Source: Zymoseptoria tritici IPO323
Lineage: Eukaryota; Ascomycota; Dothideomycetes; Mycosphaerellales; Mycosphaerellaceae
Reading direction: 5' to 3'
Assembly: GCF_000219625.1 (NCBI RefSeq)
Contig: NC_018216.1
Location: 3,410,001-3,474,000, forward strand
Length of the DNA: 64,000 nucleotides
In this document: piece by piece, positions 21,352 through 31,728 of the stretch
Numbering within the stretch: the stretch's first letter is position 1
Layout of the letters: every line of letters begins with the position of its first letter
Notes under the pieces: model-generated
The model's input: the letters and a program-made list of their open reading frames with translations, nothing else
What the model was told of the DNA's origin: nothing
Databases searched by the model: none
Translations under genes and position numbers: made by a program

Positions 21352-23160
21352 ATGGTCAGCCCACGACGCAGTAGATGGAGCCAGACCCGCGGATGTTGGA
21401 TGTTTTGGGACTCAGAACGGAAGCAGGAGTACTCCTACAATCCTCGGTCGGACAAATTGGAGTATCCGGACCGGACCCGTCCAAGGACTTTTCCAAAGGC
21501 CGACTACAATTATCCACCGCCGGAGCCGCAGCAAGGATCGTCTTCATCCGAACAGCGTACTCAACCTCGGCCAATTCCTACGTCGTCGTTGCCAATACCC
21601 AATTACAGCCAATCTCCACCTACCGGGGGTGCTGACTACGTGTCGGGACATCGAAGAGGGTCAAGTGGGAACGCTCCGCTTCCTGGCTTTCGAGGAGCTG
21701 TACCTACGGCCTCACGGCGGCCTGAACAACCCAATGCTTATCCGCAGTATGGTCAAAGTCCTCCGCAGCAGTATGGCCAAAGCCCTCCTCAGCAGTACGG
21801 CCAGAGCCCACCACGGCAGTATGGGCAAAGCTATCCTCAGCAGTATGGACAAAGTCCTCCAGATCCTGGACAACAATACATAGCGCGTCGCTCTACGCAG
21901 GATCCGGGCCCCAGCAGGAGTCCAGAAACTTCATCCGGAGCACGCGATGAGGACTCACTGGCACAGCGAATGGAACAGACCAGTATACAAGGACCCAGTG
22001 CTGGAGATTTTGACCCGAGGAGCGTTCTGATCTACAACGAGAAGCTCAGAAGGACGGCCATGGTTCCAGCTGCCCAGCAAGAGCTTGCGGTGCTATTCCC
22101 GGATTACGTCCTCAGACCTCGCCGTTTCTTCGTTTTTGGCAGGGTCTTCATGGTTCTTTGGGCCGAGTAGGTGCTTCGGCTGTACGTACCGAGATGACGA
22201 GAAGGAGTGTTGACGACTTTTTGCAGACCCGCGGGAGAGAACGCGACCACGAATGTGCCGTCAATTGAACGACCAGATGCGTCTTTAATACCGAGCCGAT
22301 TCAAGGGTGAGATGGTTTATTCCAAGGTCCGCCGATTCGTGGTTATTCGTGAAGCTGGAGACCATTGCAACGTCATACCCATCGTAAGCTATGGTGGGCA
22401 GGGCGTTGGCAAACGCGGCGTAACAAAGTCGGATCATTCCATCATCCACACAACAACAAAGCCGCCGCGCGAGATGTCAGGAGAGACGCCGGCGCCGCGC
22501 GAGGAAGGAATGCGCAGCCCCATCAGAGTCACGCCGGACAATCCGGTCACCAATAGACTCGACGAGCAGAGTCGCCTGAATTACTCGAAAGTGAGCAGCA
22601 TTCCGCACAACGTCAAGGTCAAGCCGGTCGGAGTAGTACATCCGGGCAGCATGCGCGCGCTGAGAAGCAACTTCTATGGCGTCTGGGGGGGTCATGGTGG
22701 CCACGATGAACCCAGCTCCGACTCATCCGACTCGGACGATGATCCCAAAGGCAAGAAACCGGCACGTGCCACGACACGATCAAAAAGGAAGGGCAAGGAG
22801 GCTGTCGAAGTCAGCAAAGGGTCGAGCTCAAAAGGCAAGGAGGCCGTGAGAGGTAGCGGAAAACACAAGAGCCAGAGCGCTGCCCAGGCTATTCCGCGGG
22901 AAGCATCAGGTCAATCAGCCTATACCCCCTCTACGATCGATCCAAAGCCGGCAATGTGGGCTCGAAACGGAGTCGAGGGATTGTTGGCACAGGGTCAAAG
23001 CATGGAGCAGGCCGTGAACACGCTGGCTCGCAGCTTGCAGAGATCGACGCCTGGCACCACCTTGGAATCCGCAATACGCAGTATCCACCAACTCCTCGCG
23101 CAGTCGAACACGATCCTCGCCCAGCGGCAGGAAGAGTCCTCCGACGAGTCAGAAAGATGA
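21352..23160 (+). CDS. DUF6590-domain protein with Gln/Pro/Tyr repeats
   Basis: Exons are 21352-22166 and 22227-23160 with a 60-nt intron, giving 582 residues. The N-terminus is aromatic-rich (RGCWMFWDSERKQEYSYNPR), as often seen before this domain. A Pro/Gln-rich region contains about five copies of an eight-residue repeat QYGQSPPQ. The DUF6590 domain spans about residues 255-375 and crosses the intron: FVFGRVFMVLWAEPAGEN, YSKVRRFVVIREAGDHCNVI, IVSYGGQGVGKRG and LNYSKVSSIPHNVKVKPVG. The C-terminus is acidic then Lys-rich, with a final helical segment. DUF6590 proteins are common in filamentous fungi and have no known biochemical role. The ATG at 21352 is the first in frame. Confidence 0.85.
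21745..21861 (+). repeat. In-frame 24-bp tandem repeats in the DUF6590 gene
   Basis: About five 24-bp units encode QYGQSPPQ, with mostly synonymous or conservative changes between units. Confidence 0.7.
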
Positions 23161-24115
23161 TCTGGACCAGGACATTACCTCCACATTCCGATCCCCCACG
23201 GAACATATACGACATCCATCATCCTCTTCGGCTCGCACAGTCACTGACCATGTTCGCGACGCCTTGGGGAACATCCGCCGCCAATCACTGCGCTCCGGCT
23301 CACATTTCGTGGGCCGGCTTACGACGTTACGCCATGCATGACTTTTCCATTTCGCTTTCGATTCTGGCCGGCCCAGTCCGATGCTCGCCGGCTTCTTATG
23401 TTTGTCTTGCGCATCTCTTTTGGCGAGCAAGCTTTACAGATCCTTGCGGTGCGTTTCTCGTTCTTGTGTTATTTTCATAGGCCAGATCGAACAGACCAAC
23501 AGACTACCCCTTGGCTAAATGAGCTTTCGGGAGCAATATCGACAGACCTTCGGCGTTCCTGTGTTGGGCTGCTTCCGTTCTTGCTTGTTTTCCTTGGTGC
23601 GCAATCATTGATGTTGAGTCCGCAGCGAGTCGATCCGATGGACTTGAGGATGAATTGTGGCGTATCGGCGCTATCATGTGCAATTATCCGCGCTCGATTG
23701 AGTCGATTCTGTCGTCACCGCGGTCAGAATTGCTATGAATTTATGAGTATATCGTCCGACCATCAGCGCCATCGAAGTTCGTTGCAGTTCCTCCAAACGT
23801 GAATCGTCAGCGTAGAAGCAGGGCGATCATGACGGAAGAGCATCGTCGTTTGTGGTGACTGTCCAAGACGCAGGCGGTAAGAAACAAATTGACACAGTGC
23901 GGCGGGCAGTGCATGTTGTGGCCTGATGTTCACTTCGTTCGCTTCGTAATGTCTGCGAAAACTCCATGCGCCGTCAATGACTGATCCAAGGGTTTGTAAA
24001 TCACTTGAGTAGAGACCGCGCGCTGACACCTATCGTTAGTCCATTGGCCGCGTTTGTTCTGTCTGGCCTTCGGAATCGACATTCAATTCTGACGGCGCTG
24101 TTCGGAGGGATAGAA
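23161..24115. other. Intergenic region
   Basis: This holds the 3' flank of the DUF6590 gene and leads into the AT-rich relic. No gene was supported. Confidence 0.4.
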
Positions 24116-24628
24116 ATCTAGGAATAGCTTTCGTAGCGATAAATATATTCTATTAATCGGATACCTAACGAAGCATTTCCGTACCTATTATATCCTTACC
24201 CGAAGAGCTCGTCGATTAGGGACTCGACAGCGAGCGCTACTAGGATTATAAGATGTACACTAGAATATGTTTATTACTACGAAAGCTAATAGCGTTGAAC
24301 GTTTAATACGGCTAGCGCTCGTATTAAGGTTATAGTAGGGCGAGGAGTACGAAAATTAAGCGGTAGCTTCCGCGCTAAGATAAGCGTTATTTACGTAGAG
24401 ATGCTAGTATACGTAATCTTATTTAATAGCTAAAAGATTGCGTACTATCTTACCCTAGACGCGCTATGTTCCTAGCGTAAAAGACTAGAGACTTTACTCG
24501 ACTATAGGGATATTAGGCTTAAACAAATCCTTATAATATAGATAATACTTCTATATATAAAAATATAATAGTTGCGATATTGTTACTATTATCCTACTAC
24601 TTTTACATTACCCTGACCCTAACCCTAT
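24116..24628. repeat. RIP-degraded repeat relic ending in telomere-like CCCTAA units
   Basis: Base composition changes sharply to AT-rich, TA-rich sequence with stops in all frames, as expected after repeat-induced point mutation. The right edge reads ACCCTGACCCTAACCCTAT (about 24610-24628), that is two to three telomere-type units. No coding frame or terminal repeat could be recovered, so the element type is unknown. Confidence 0.55.
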
Positions 24629-25598
24629 GCATAGTATAGGATATACGCGCACAGTATGACAGCTACGCCTAAGGTCTTGGCGAACCAGATCTTAAAGCAC
24701 CTCGGTTTCGATCGACGGGTATCCCTGGAGGACATCGTCTTGATCGTCTGCCTCTTTTGCTGTGCTGTACAACAAGGATCGTAAGGCAAGGAATACGACC
24801 TGTACATGGGTTAGTCAGTCGAAAATTCCCGCCGCTCTCCGATGCTAATATCATGAAGCACGCTCGTATTCTGTACAGATTCTGGGCACAGACCGCGCAC
24901 TACTGCCCGTCTCTTGAGAGCTTCCATGGCCAATATGAGCTCAAGTATCCGTCGAATGTCGAGACCTGCCCGCAAAGGGCTTCGATTGGGTTTCCGACTG
25001 TAAGCACTATCCCTGTATGCAGTGACGTCTGTAACGCCCAGCAAGCTTCTTGCTTGATGCCGCTGCTTTCAACAGTCCTGCATCTGATCCTTATATCCTG
25101 TACCGAGGACGTCTCGATCGGCTGCCATTTGCGCTTTACTAGTCCGGCTTACTGGCATCTGGCCTGTCGGTCTTTAACTCGATGAACGTGATTCGCCAGC
25201 AGGATTGGTCTCGACCATCTGCTGTAGACGGACTGCACGAGGAAGCAGTATGAATGGCTGGCTGAAAAGACTCGATTCGATACCATTCTTGATCAAAGGA
25301 GATCCATCCCTTTTCTCTTCCGTCGTTCTGCCTCCGCGCCGCATCGCAATACTGTTCCTTGTACCGCAATGAGGCCCAACACGGGCAGCGTGTGAGCGCA
25401 TCGGATGGATCACCAGGCTCCAGGGTTGCTTCCGGGCCTAGAACTACTTGGCCCGCGCCCTTGTAATCAGGCCAACAGCCTTTTCACAAAGATTGAAGGG
25501 TGACCCGTCCGATGTGCCAACACGCTGTAGTGCTTTGGGCTACTGGTACCTGGCTGGTTCCTCTTTGACCCGAACGATGAGAGCTTCCGCGGAGAGAG
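24629..25598. other. Decayed outer part of the tandem array and flanking sequence
   Basis: Sequences related to the 140-bp unit recur in increasingly diverged form, for example GGCTACTGGTACCTGGCTGG near 25538 and CTTACTGGCATCTGGCCTGT near 25150. The array therefore appears to decay leftward. No gene is supported. Confidence 0.45.
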
Positions 25599-26018
25599 TC
25601 TCGATCGCCAGCTTTTAGCATGTTCCTCGCAGCGGAAGTCTCGATCTCACCTGCTTCCCAAGCCGTAGTGCTCCGGGTCACTGGTATCTGGCCTTTGCAT
25701 CTTTGCTCCGATCGATGAGAACTCCCTGCAAGAGGAAGTCTCGATCGCCAGCTTTCAGCATGTTCCTCGCAGCGGAAGTCTCGATCTCACCTGCGTCCCA
25801 AGCCGGAGTGCTCCGGGTCACTGGTATCTGGCCTTTGCATCTTTGCTCCGATCGATGAGAACTCCCTGCAAGAGGAAGTCTCGATCGCCAGCTTTCAGCA
25901 TGTTCCTCGCAGCGGAAGTCTCGATCTCACCTGCTTCCCAAGCCGTAGTGCTCCGGGTCACTGGTATCTGGCCTTTGCATCTTTGCTCCGACCGATGAGA
26001 ACTCCCTGCAAGAGGAAA
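25599..26018. repeat. Tandem array of three 140-bp repeats
   Basis: Units start at 25599, 25739 and 25879 with TCTCGATCGCCAGC; a truncated fourth start is at 26019. The units are nearly identical, differing by a few bases, and contain CTCCGGGTCACTGGTATCTG and CTCCGATCGATGAGAACTCC. The array ends about 235 bp before the start codon of the eight-cysteine protein gene, so it lies in or beside its promoter. Confidence 0.9.
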
Positions 26019-26063
26019 TCTCGATCGCCCACCTCCAGCCTTCCTCGCAGACTTTGGCTGTGC

Positions 26064-26071
26064 TATATAAA
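26064..26071 (+). promoter_or_regulatory. TATA box of the eight-cysteine secreted protein gene
   Basis: TATATAAA lies 184-191 nt upstream of the ATG and directly downstream of the tandem array. A CAA microsatellite (about 26213-26237) lies in the probable 5' leader. Confidence 0.6.
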
Positions 26072-26254
26072 CCCTCTTGTCGTCCTCACCTCACTCTCGT
26101 CTTTTTCCCAACATCCTCTATCACGACACCTCGGAACGCGCTCACATTCGAGCTCCCGTCCCTTTTTCAACATCCTCACATCCAAAGAATCCCACCACCC
26201 AAACACACTTTCAACAACAACAACAACAACAACAACCATCAACAACAGACGACA

Positions 26255-26636
26255 ATGAAGCTCTTCGCCGCCGTCACCTTCCTGTCCCTGCTCGCCGGTG
26301 CCCTCGCGGAAAACAAATGCGCGGGCGATCCTAACGGGTACGGTACATGCACCATCAACGGAGTCACCAAGCCGTGCATAGATGTACGTAGCCACCGAAC
26401 CCGGACTCCTCAAGGACGAACACTGTTCCACTAACACTGTGTCAAAGGAGCCGTGTGATGACAAGGCGGATGGAGAATGTGCGTTCGACGTCGGTGTCGA
26501 TGGTGCGCGTTGCCCTTCCTGCACCTTCAGGAATTCAAGAGGGCTATGCGACAACCAGTGGTACGTTGAATTCCGACACGTCTGTACGTTCTTGGACTCG
26601 GTCGGTCGATGTGCTGACTTTGTTGTCTTGTTCAGA
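26255..26636 (+). CDS. Small secreted eight-cysteine protein, stop codon split by an intron
   Basis: Exons are 26255-26383 and 26448-26560, with a third intron boundary at 26635/26636. Intron 1 is 64 nt with a CTAAC branch site. The 75-nt second intron has a GTACGT donor, CTGAC branch and TTCAG acceptor. Splicing joins TG to A and forms the stop, giving 80 residues. The signal peptide is MKLFAAVTFLSLLAGALA. The mature part has eight cysteines in about 58 residues (KCAGDPNGYGTC, GVTKPC, EPCDD, GECAF, ARCPSCTF, GLCDN), probably four disulfides. If intron 2 is retained, the frame runs to 26738 and adds a less secreted-looking tail. It is candidate-effector-like; the role is inferred only from size, secretion and cysteines. 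Confidence 0.75.
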
Positions 26637-27122
26637 GAGATGGACATTCAGAGATGCCTCTTGGCTGTCTTGGATCAACAGCGCATCTACGACTTGCTGC
26701 TGAATGGCTTGTTGCAAATCCGGCGTGGCTTTCTTTGACATGCGTGGATTTTGTGCTTGGTTCTTGACATGTCGGGCTGTGCGAGCTACCTCTTGAGCGT
26801 TGAGAGGCTTCGCGATCGTAGCCATGTATAAGACGTCTGCATCTTTTTGTTCATCGCTCACTTGCGAATGGTGTCAATCGTTGGCCTTTCAAAAATTCCG
26901 CCGTGATATTTCGGGCGCTCGTCTCCGGCTTGCGACTGTGAATTGATTGCCAGTGAGAGAAAGTAGGATTTGTGCGGTGATATACGTTGGCATTTCGCTG
27001 TCTATCCTTGCAGATCCACGGAGACGGAGCCAAATGACAACCGAACAGGGCGGCCGAAGACGCGTCCTTCTCGTCCGTAAACAGAAGTCTCGTAGCTTTC
27101 CAGTCCAATAACTCGCGAAACA
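26637..27122. other. Convergent spacer
   Basis: This lies between the secreted protein gene and the 3' end of the helicase gene. An open frame on the minus strand (26544-26861) overlaps the secreted gene; it has no ATG at its 5' end and was not accepted. Confidence 0.4.
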
Positions 27123-29099
27123 TCACTTCTTTCCCCTCCCCTTGGCATTCAAACTCCTCAAGGGATCCAATCCCTTCCCCTTCGCCAACCGTCCCCTTCC
27201 TTTCCCCTTATTCACCGCCCTCGCCTTCCTCAGTCGATTCTCCTTATCCCTCCTCATACCCACATACCCCACATCCTTACTCACCGCCGCCTTGCCACCG
27301 CTCGGAAGAAGGTACTCGGGAACATGCTTCAAATGCGGTTGAGCCCTCACAGCATGACTTTCCGTATCGTGCCGCAAGTGCCGGAGATCGTCGGGATTCT
27401 CTTCGAAATGCCGCTTCAATTTCTCCGACTTGATTAGTTCGGCGCGCAGCTCTTTCGTTCGCGCTTCCCGTACCGCGATACGGGTGACGGAGCGAAGGGC
27501 GTCGGCGAGACGATAGCGGAAGCCGTCGAGTTTCGCCCAGTCGAGACCCCAGGCTTTGACTTCGGCGCTTTTTTGGGCTTGAGAGGCGATGATGTCGGCG
27601 AGGACGGAGTCGTCGTTGGCGCATTGGGGGATGGTGGAGGGTTTGTGTTTGCGGTAAAGTTCGGCGGGGACATGGAAGGAGAGGGCCATTCCTGTGCGGC
27701 CGGCACGGGCGGTGCGGCCAATGCGGTGGGTGTAGGATTTTGCGGTGGGAGGAAGGTCGAAGTTGAGGACGCAAGTTACGTAGCGGAAGTCGATGCCTCG
27801 GGAGACGCCGTACTCGCGGTCGGTCTGGGATCTTCGTGGCTTTTTCGCGGGTCGTGAGGTGACAGTGGCGGATGTCGAGTCGGCTTCTGCTTCTTCATCT
27901 TCGACGGGTGGGAGGATGTCATCCGCGGGTTGCTCGTCGGCGTCCTCCAAATCGGCATCCTCTTGCTGCGCGGCTTTCCTGTTGTTCTTCTTCCTCCTCC
28001 CCTTGCTCTCTTCATTCCCGATGATTTCTCCTTCGTCCGCCGCGATGATGATGTCGTACACACCGCGATTGAACTCCTCCACGACGTGCAGGCGGCTGTT
28101 GACCGGCAGCTCCGAGTTCAGTACACAGCTGCGGATGCCGAATTGCTCGAGAAAAAGCTTGACTCGGTAGCAGCGGTCGATGTCAGCCACAAAGACGATG
28201 ACTTTGCCCGTGATGAGCTGTAGCTTGAAGATGGCATATATCAGGAGGAACTTCTCGTCCTCGGCCGTGCGGACGGTGAATTGTGCCAGCGTTGCCTTCT
28301 CGTCCGCCTCTTCCTTGCTGAGATCCAAGATCGTCGGTCCCGCTCCCTCCTCTTTGCCAAAGAACAGTTCCGTCAGGGTATCCACTTCCGCACGTAACGT
28401 GGCTGACATCATGATTTTCTGAACGCCCGTTGGGAGGGAGGTGGCCAGACTTTGCAGATCCTCATCGTATTCGTAGCTCAGCACCAAATCCGCCTCATCG
28501 ATGACCAGATGTCGCAAATCCTCAACCTTCAGTACCTCTTGATTGATCCATTGACACGCACGACTGGGTGTCGCAATGACAATGTCGGGCACAGCATCGG
28601 CGAGACGAGCGCGAGTGACTGCCGAATCCTCCTTTCGGGTGATGTTCTCGCATCGAATGTCGCCGGCGCAGAAGGTTGTGAAGTCTTTGACCGTTGCCGC
28701 TACCTGGACTGCAAGCTCTTTTGTCGGGACCAGGATGAGTGCGGATGTGACGTTCTTGCTCTTCTTTGAGGTCGTTGTGCCAGCTTTGCGAGCGAGGATT
28801 GCGTGGAGGATGGGCAAGAGGTAGGCGAGAGTCTTGCCGGAGCCGGTTTTGGCACGAGCGAGGACATGCTTGCCGGCGATGGCGAGTGGAATGGCTTTTT
28901 GCTGGACGGAAGTCGGGGTGGAGAGCTTCTCGCGGGTGAGAGCTTGGAGGAGACGGGCGTCGAGATTGAGGGCGGAAAATGTCGTCGCTTTGGCGGGAGT
29001 CTCTGTCGTTTCGCTGGGTGTGGCCTGAGTCGCGACAGGGGTTGGCTTCTCAGCCTTTGCAGGCTCCGGCACGTCACGCTCGTTCAATTTTCGCTTCAT
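27123..29099 (-). CDS. DBP9: DEAD-box RNA helicase Dbp9 (ribosome biogenesis)
   Basis: A single exon encodes 658 residues. Helicase motifs appear in order: Q motif region (FSALNL...TSVQQKAIPLA), Walker A AKTGSGKT at 83-90, PTKELA at 125-130, TPSR at 177-180, DEAD at 201-204, SAT at 232-234, and HRIGRTARAGRTG in domain 2. The segment DEADLVLSYEYDEDL and the acidic/basic insert inside domain 2 are typical of Dbp9/DDX56. The C-terminus is Lys/Gly-rich (NKGKGRGRLAKGKG), a nucleolar-type tail. It should unwind pre-rRNA structures during 60S subunit assembly in the nucleolus. The ATG at 29099 (MKRKLNERDV) is chosen; upstream frame sequence lacks an ATG. Confidence 0.95.
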   Translation of the reverse strand: MKRKLNERDVPEPAKAEKPTPVATQATPSETTETPAKATTFSALNLDARLLQALTREKLSTPTSVQQKAIPLAIAGKHVLARAKTGSGKTLAYLLPILHAILARKAGTTTSKKSKNVTSALILVPTKELAVQVAATVKDFTTFCAGDIRCENITRKEDSAVTRARLADAVPDIVIATPSRACQWINQEVLKVEDLRHLVIDEADLVLSYEYDEDLQSLATSLPTGVQKIMMSATLRAEVDTLTELFFGKEEGAGPTILDLSKEEADEKATLAQFTVRTAEDEKFLLIYAIFKLQLITGKVIVFVADIDRCYRVKLFLEQFGIRSCVLNSELPVNSRLHVVEEFNRGVYDIIIAADEGEIIGNEESKGRRKKNNRKAAQQEDADLEDADEQPADDILPPVEDEEAEADSTSATVTSRPAKKPRRSQTDREYGVSRGIDFRYVTCVLNFDLPPTAKSYTHRIGRTARAGRTGMALSFHVPAELYRKHKPSTIPQCANDDSVLADIIASQAQKSAEVKAWGLDWAKLDGFRYRLADALRSVTRIAVREARTKELRAELIKSEKLKRHFEENPDDLRHLRHDTESHAVRAQPHLKHVPEYLLPSGGKAAVSKDVGYVGMRRDKENRLRKARAVNKGKGRGRLAKGKGLDPLRSLNAKGRGKK

Positions 29100-29964
29100 T
29101 GTCGATGGTATGCGTGGTGGATATTGTTGGATGTCGAGAAGATATTGAGACTGGACTTTCCGAAAAAGTTCAGAGAGCAACTATCGCGCCAGCGGGAGAT
29201 CGACGGTTCGGCCCGCACTCCACGGCCACGCCAATTCTTCAAATCGGTTGTTAAGTCCTCCTTCAACCTGAGCATCGACCTAAAATTTCGATCTCGACGA
29301 CTTCCCTAAGTGCATGCGGGACGACATGACCTGGCTTCGCTCGGAACTCTCAGCTTTACGACGGAGAGGCCTACATGACCACGGCTGACTGATGTCACCC
29401 GACATTACCAGTGTGGATTCGCGCGACACAGAGGCAAAGACATATCTCGGAGGTTTCGCTCGGAATGCACCCCACGAGCTGCAGCTGAAAAGACTGGCTT
29501 GCGCACTTCCATGCAGAAGAGCCTATTCAGAGCAGCAATGGTCGGCCCGATGTGTAAGGCCCACCGCAGAGTGGTCAGGTCATACTTCTTGATAGTTCAT
29601 GCTTCTGATCAAATTCTGTTTCGACGCCCTCCGCTCGTTTGACCATACGAGGTCTCTTGGGACGGCTTGGACGGTAAAGTATGAGTGGAAGCAAATAGAA
29701 CTGCTGAAAATCTACCATGCCATCACGCCGCGAGAGCCAAAAAGTCTTCGCTTGATACCACGCCGATCCGATCTTGGAATGTTCTGGGTGCATGGCGGGC
29801 GAGGGGGCGTTCCGGACATCTAAGCTCAAATGCATGATCGACCACACACCGCCGTGTGGGCATGCTGGCATGTGAAATTGTGGCATCGAGCAGATGTTGC
29901 CCAAATGGATCACGCCCGGGTTCGATTCATTCCTCGGTCGACATCGCTCGGAAGCCTCGATGCT
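29100..29964. other. Intergenic region downstream of the divergent promoters
   Basis: This is the left part of the spacer between DBP9 and the allergen-like gene. No supported gene was seen. The right part of the spacer is conserved with a second locus and is listed separately. Confidence 0.4.
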
Positions 29965-30420
29965 GGGCATGCCCCTCCAATCGTGGCGTAGTTGACAGAC
30001 GCAGTGGGGTAGTCCTGCACAGAAACTTGGTATTGCATGAGACCCTCTTTGCGAACTTGGAAAGGCACATCGCCAAGGCATGACGATGCAAGCGCTGAGA
30101 GTTCATGCTGCGCCACAGATCCTCTACTTTATTGGACCGGCGTTGCTTTCCAGCCTATCGGCTCCACCTTGGACGTTGAACCTGTACCTCCTCCTCCAAG
30201 GCGTCCTGTTCGAATCTTTGGTTCACCACTTTATGGATGAGGTCACCGATATAAACAAAGGATGCCTCCCGTCGTCATGCATGTGAAAATGGTATAATAT
30301 GGTAGGTACCACTTCCAACATCGGACCACCTTTTTCCTTACATTCCCGCAATCAACGACCATCCTATCAAAGGAACGACCTCAACCCCATTTACTACACA
30401 CCCCAGTCAACTCTCTCACA
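29965..30420 (+). promoter_or_regulatory. Upstream region conserved with the paralogous locus
   Basis: This block matches, in inverted orientation, about 50884-51345 upstream of the truncated paralogue. Shared strings in the same order include CGCCAAG/ACATGACGA, GCGTTGCTTT(C/A)CAGCCTATC, CGAATCTTTGGTTCACCACTTT, GATGAGGTCACCGA, CGTCATGCATGTG and TATAATA...GGTACC. TATAATA at 30293-30299 lies 122 nt before the ATG and is shared; TATAAA at 30250-30255 is not shared. Conservation outside coding sequence suggests retained promoter function. Confidence 0.65.
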
Positions 30421-31362
30421 ATGGACGCCGCCGCCGCTGCACTCAATAAATTCATGCAAGTATGACCCTTTTGGACGCTCGCGATGCTCTTGCTAATCTT
30501 TGTTCTCATCTCCAGCTCAGGGAAGACCGAATCCGGTTCTACGACCGAGCAAAAGACCACCTCGGTCACGGAATCCGGATCCAGCACCGAGCAAAACACC
30601 AACCCATCCAAGGCATCTTCAGACCAAGTCACAACAAAAACTGCCGATGATACGGTGGTTGACCAAAGCGTTGCGGCTGCAGTAGAGCATGAAACAATCC
30701 GCCGCGAATATGAGACCCGCGAGCAGAAGGAAGTAGACAGAGAGGCTCACCAGGATCGTTCGTTCCTTCCCTCCCCCGTTGTCGAAGTATCGCTCCTGAC
30801 ATCTTTGATTGCTTAGACTACCACACCACGATCCAGCCGCTCAAAGCGCAAGAGGCCGAGGAGAAGCACATCAATGAGACCGCTGTAACAGAAGAGCGCC
30901 AAATCAACAACGACATCAACGGCGACAAAGTCAAAGCTCAGGTGGAAGCCGAGCGATCGCAGTTCCAGAACACTTCGGAGGAGATCCAGGAGAGGGAGGT
31001 CAAGGTCCAAGAGCCTACCATTGGCGGAGGAGAGAAAGTCCACCACGTAAGTTTACTCTCTGAAGCAGCAGCTTCTGGGCTGCTCGAGTACCTCAATGCT
31101 TACGTTCTCTTCTTAGCACCTCCACGAGACGATCCAGCCGGTGATCGAGAAAGAGCGGGTAGTGCGGGAAGTTAAGCACGTCACCAAGCCAGTGCACGAG
31201 GTCGTCCAGGAGCCCAGCGTTGATCTCGGTGTCAGTCGTGCAGAAGCCATTTCAGTGGAGCAGTTCCAGGGCAAGCTGTCCGGAGAGCACGTCAAGGAGG
31301 TCAAGCATGATGGCGAGCACACCATTCCAACCACGACGGCTGTGACCGCGAAGGAGGAGTAG
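30421..31362 (+). CDS. LEA/allergen-like stress protein, four exons, first intron GC-AG
   Basis: Exons are 30421-30455, 30516-30757, 30817-31046 and 31117-31362, giving 250 residues. The first intron must start with GCAAGT (GC-AG) to keep frame; the paralogue at 50.8 kb uses GTGAGC at the same position. The protein is hydrophilic, with a Ser/Thr-rich N-terminus. It carries repeated motifs EHETIRREYETREQ, HQDHYHTTIQPL, and HHHLHETIQPVIEKE across the last splice site. These are typical of a fungal family often labelled allergen or LEA-like and linked to spores and stress. No signal peptide is seen, so it is probably cytosolic and disordered. The exact function is unknown. Confidence 0.8.
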
Positions 31363-31728
31363 AATTGCAACGGTAGATGTATGTATCACTTAGGCATAGA
31401 ATGCATAATGTGCAATGAACTCCTCTTCAGCTGTAGGCGACCTCGAACGCCGACATCTGTTATCAATAAGACACGCCTGGGTTGACCATCGATGGAGTCC
31501 GTCGCGCTAAAGGACTTCCAACTTCGGAAGCATGAGAAGAATCGCCAAACGGCAATACGACGGCCTCTCGACAGCCGAGGCGGGCGAAGCAGTGTGAATC
31601 ACTCGCTTGAAGCGAAGTTGTGGTGGCTGTGCTGTGCGTCGGGCATTGGACAAAAGCGGCCGTCGATCTCCATCCTCACGATCTCCGACATATCCGAATT
31701 CACATAGCATCTGGAAGTCCACCTCGCA
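31363..31728. other. Intergenic spacer
   Basis: This 366-bp spacer contains the 3' end of the allergen-like gene and the promoter of the glycohydrolase-like gene. No motif stands out. Confidence 0.4.

Noticed and set aside
25599..26018. CRISPR-like array
   Set aside because: Units are 140 bp, contiguous and without spacers, in a eukaryotic genome. It is a tandem repeat.
26544..26861. 105-codon open frame on the minus strand overlapping the eight-cysteine gene
   Set aside because: It begins with GTG, overlaps a well-supported secreted gene in antisense and shows no domain. Its amphipathic look is not enough.
29900..29960. tRNA-like T-arm string GGTTCGATTC
   Set aside because: No acceptor stem, D-arm or anticodon arm could be fitted around it.
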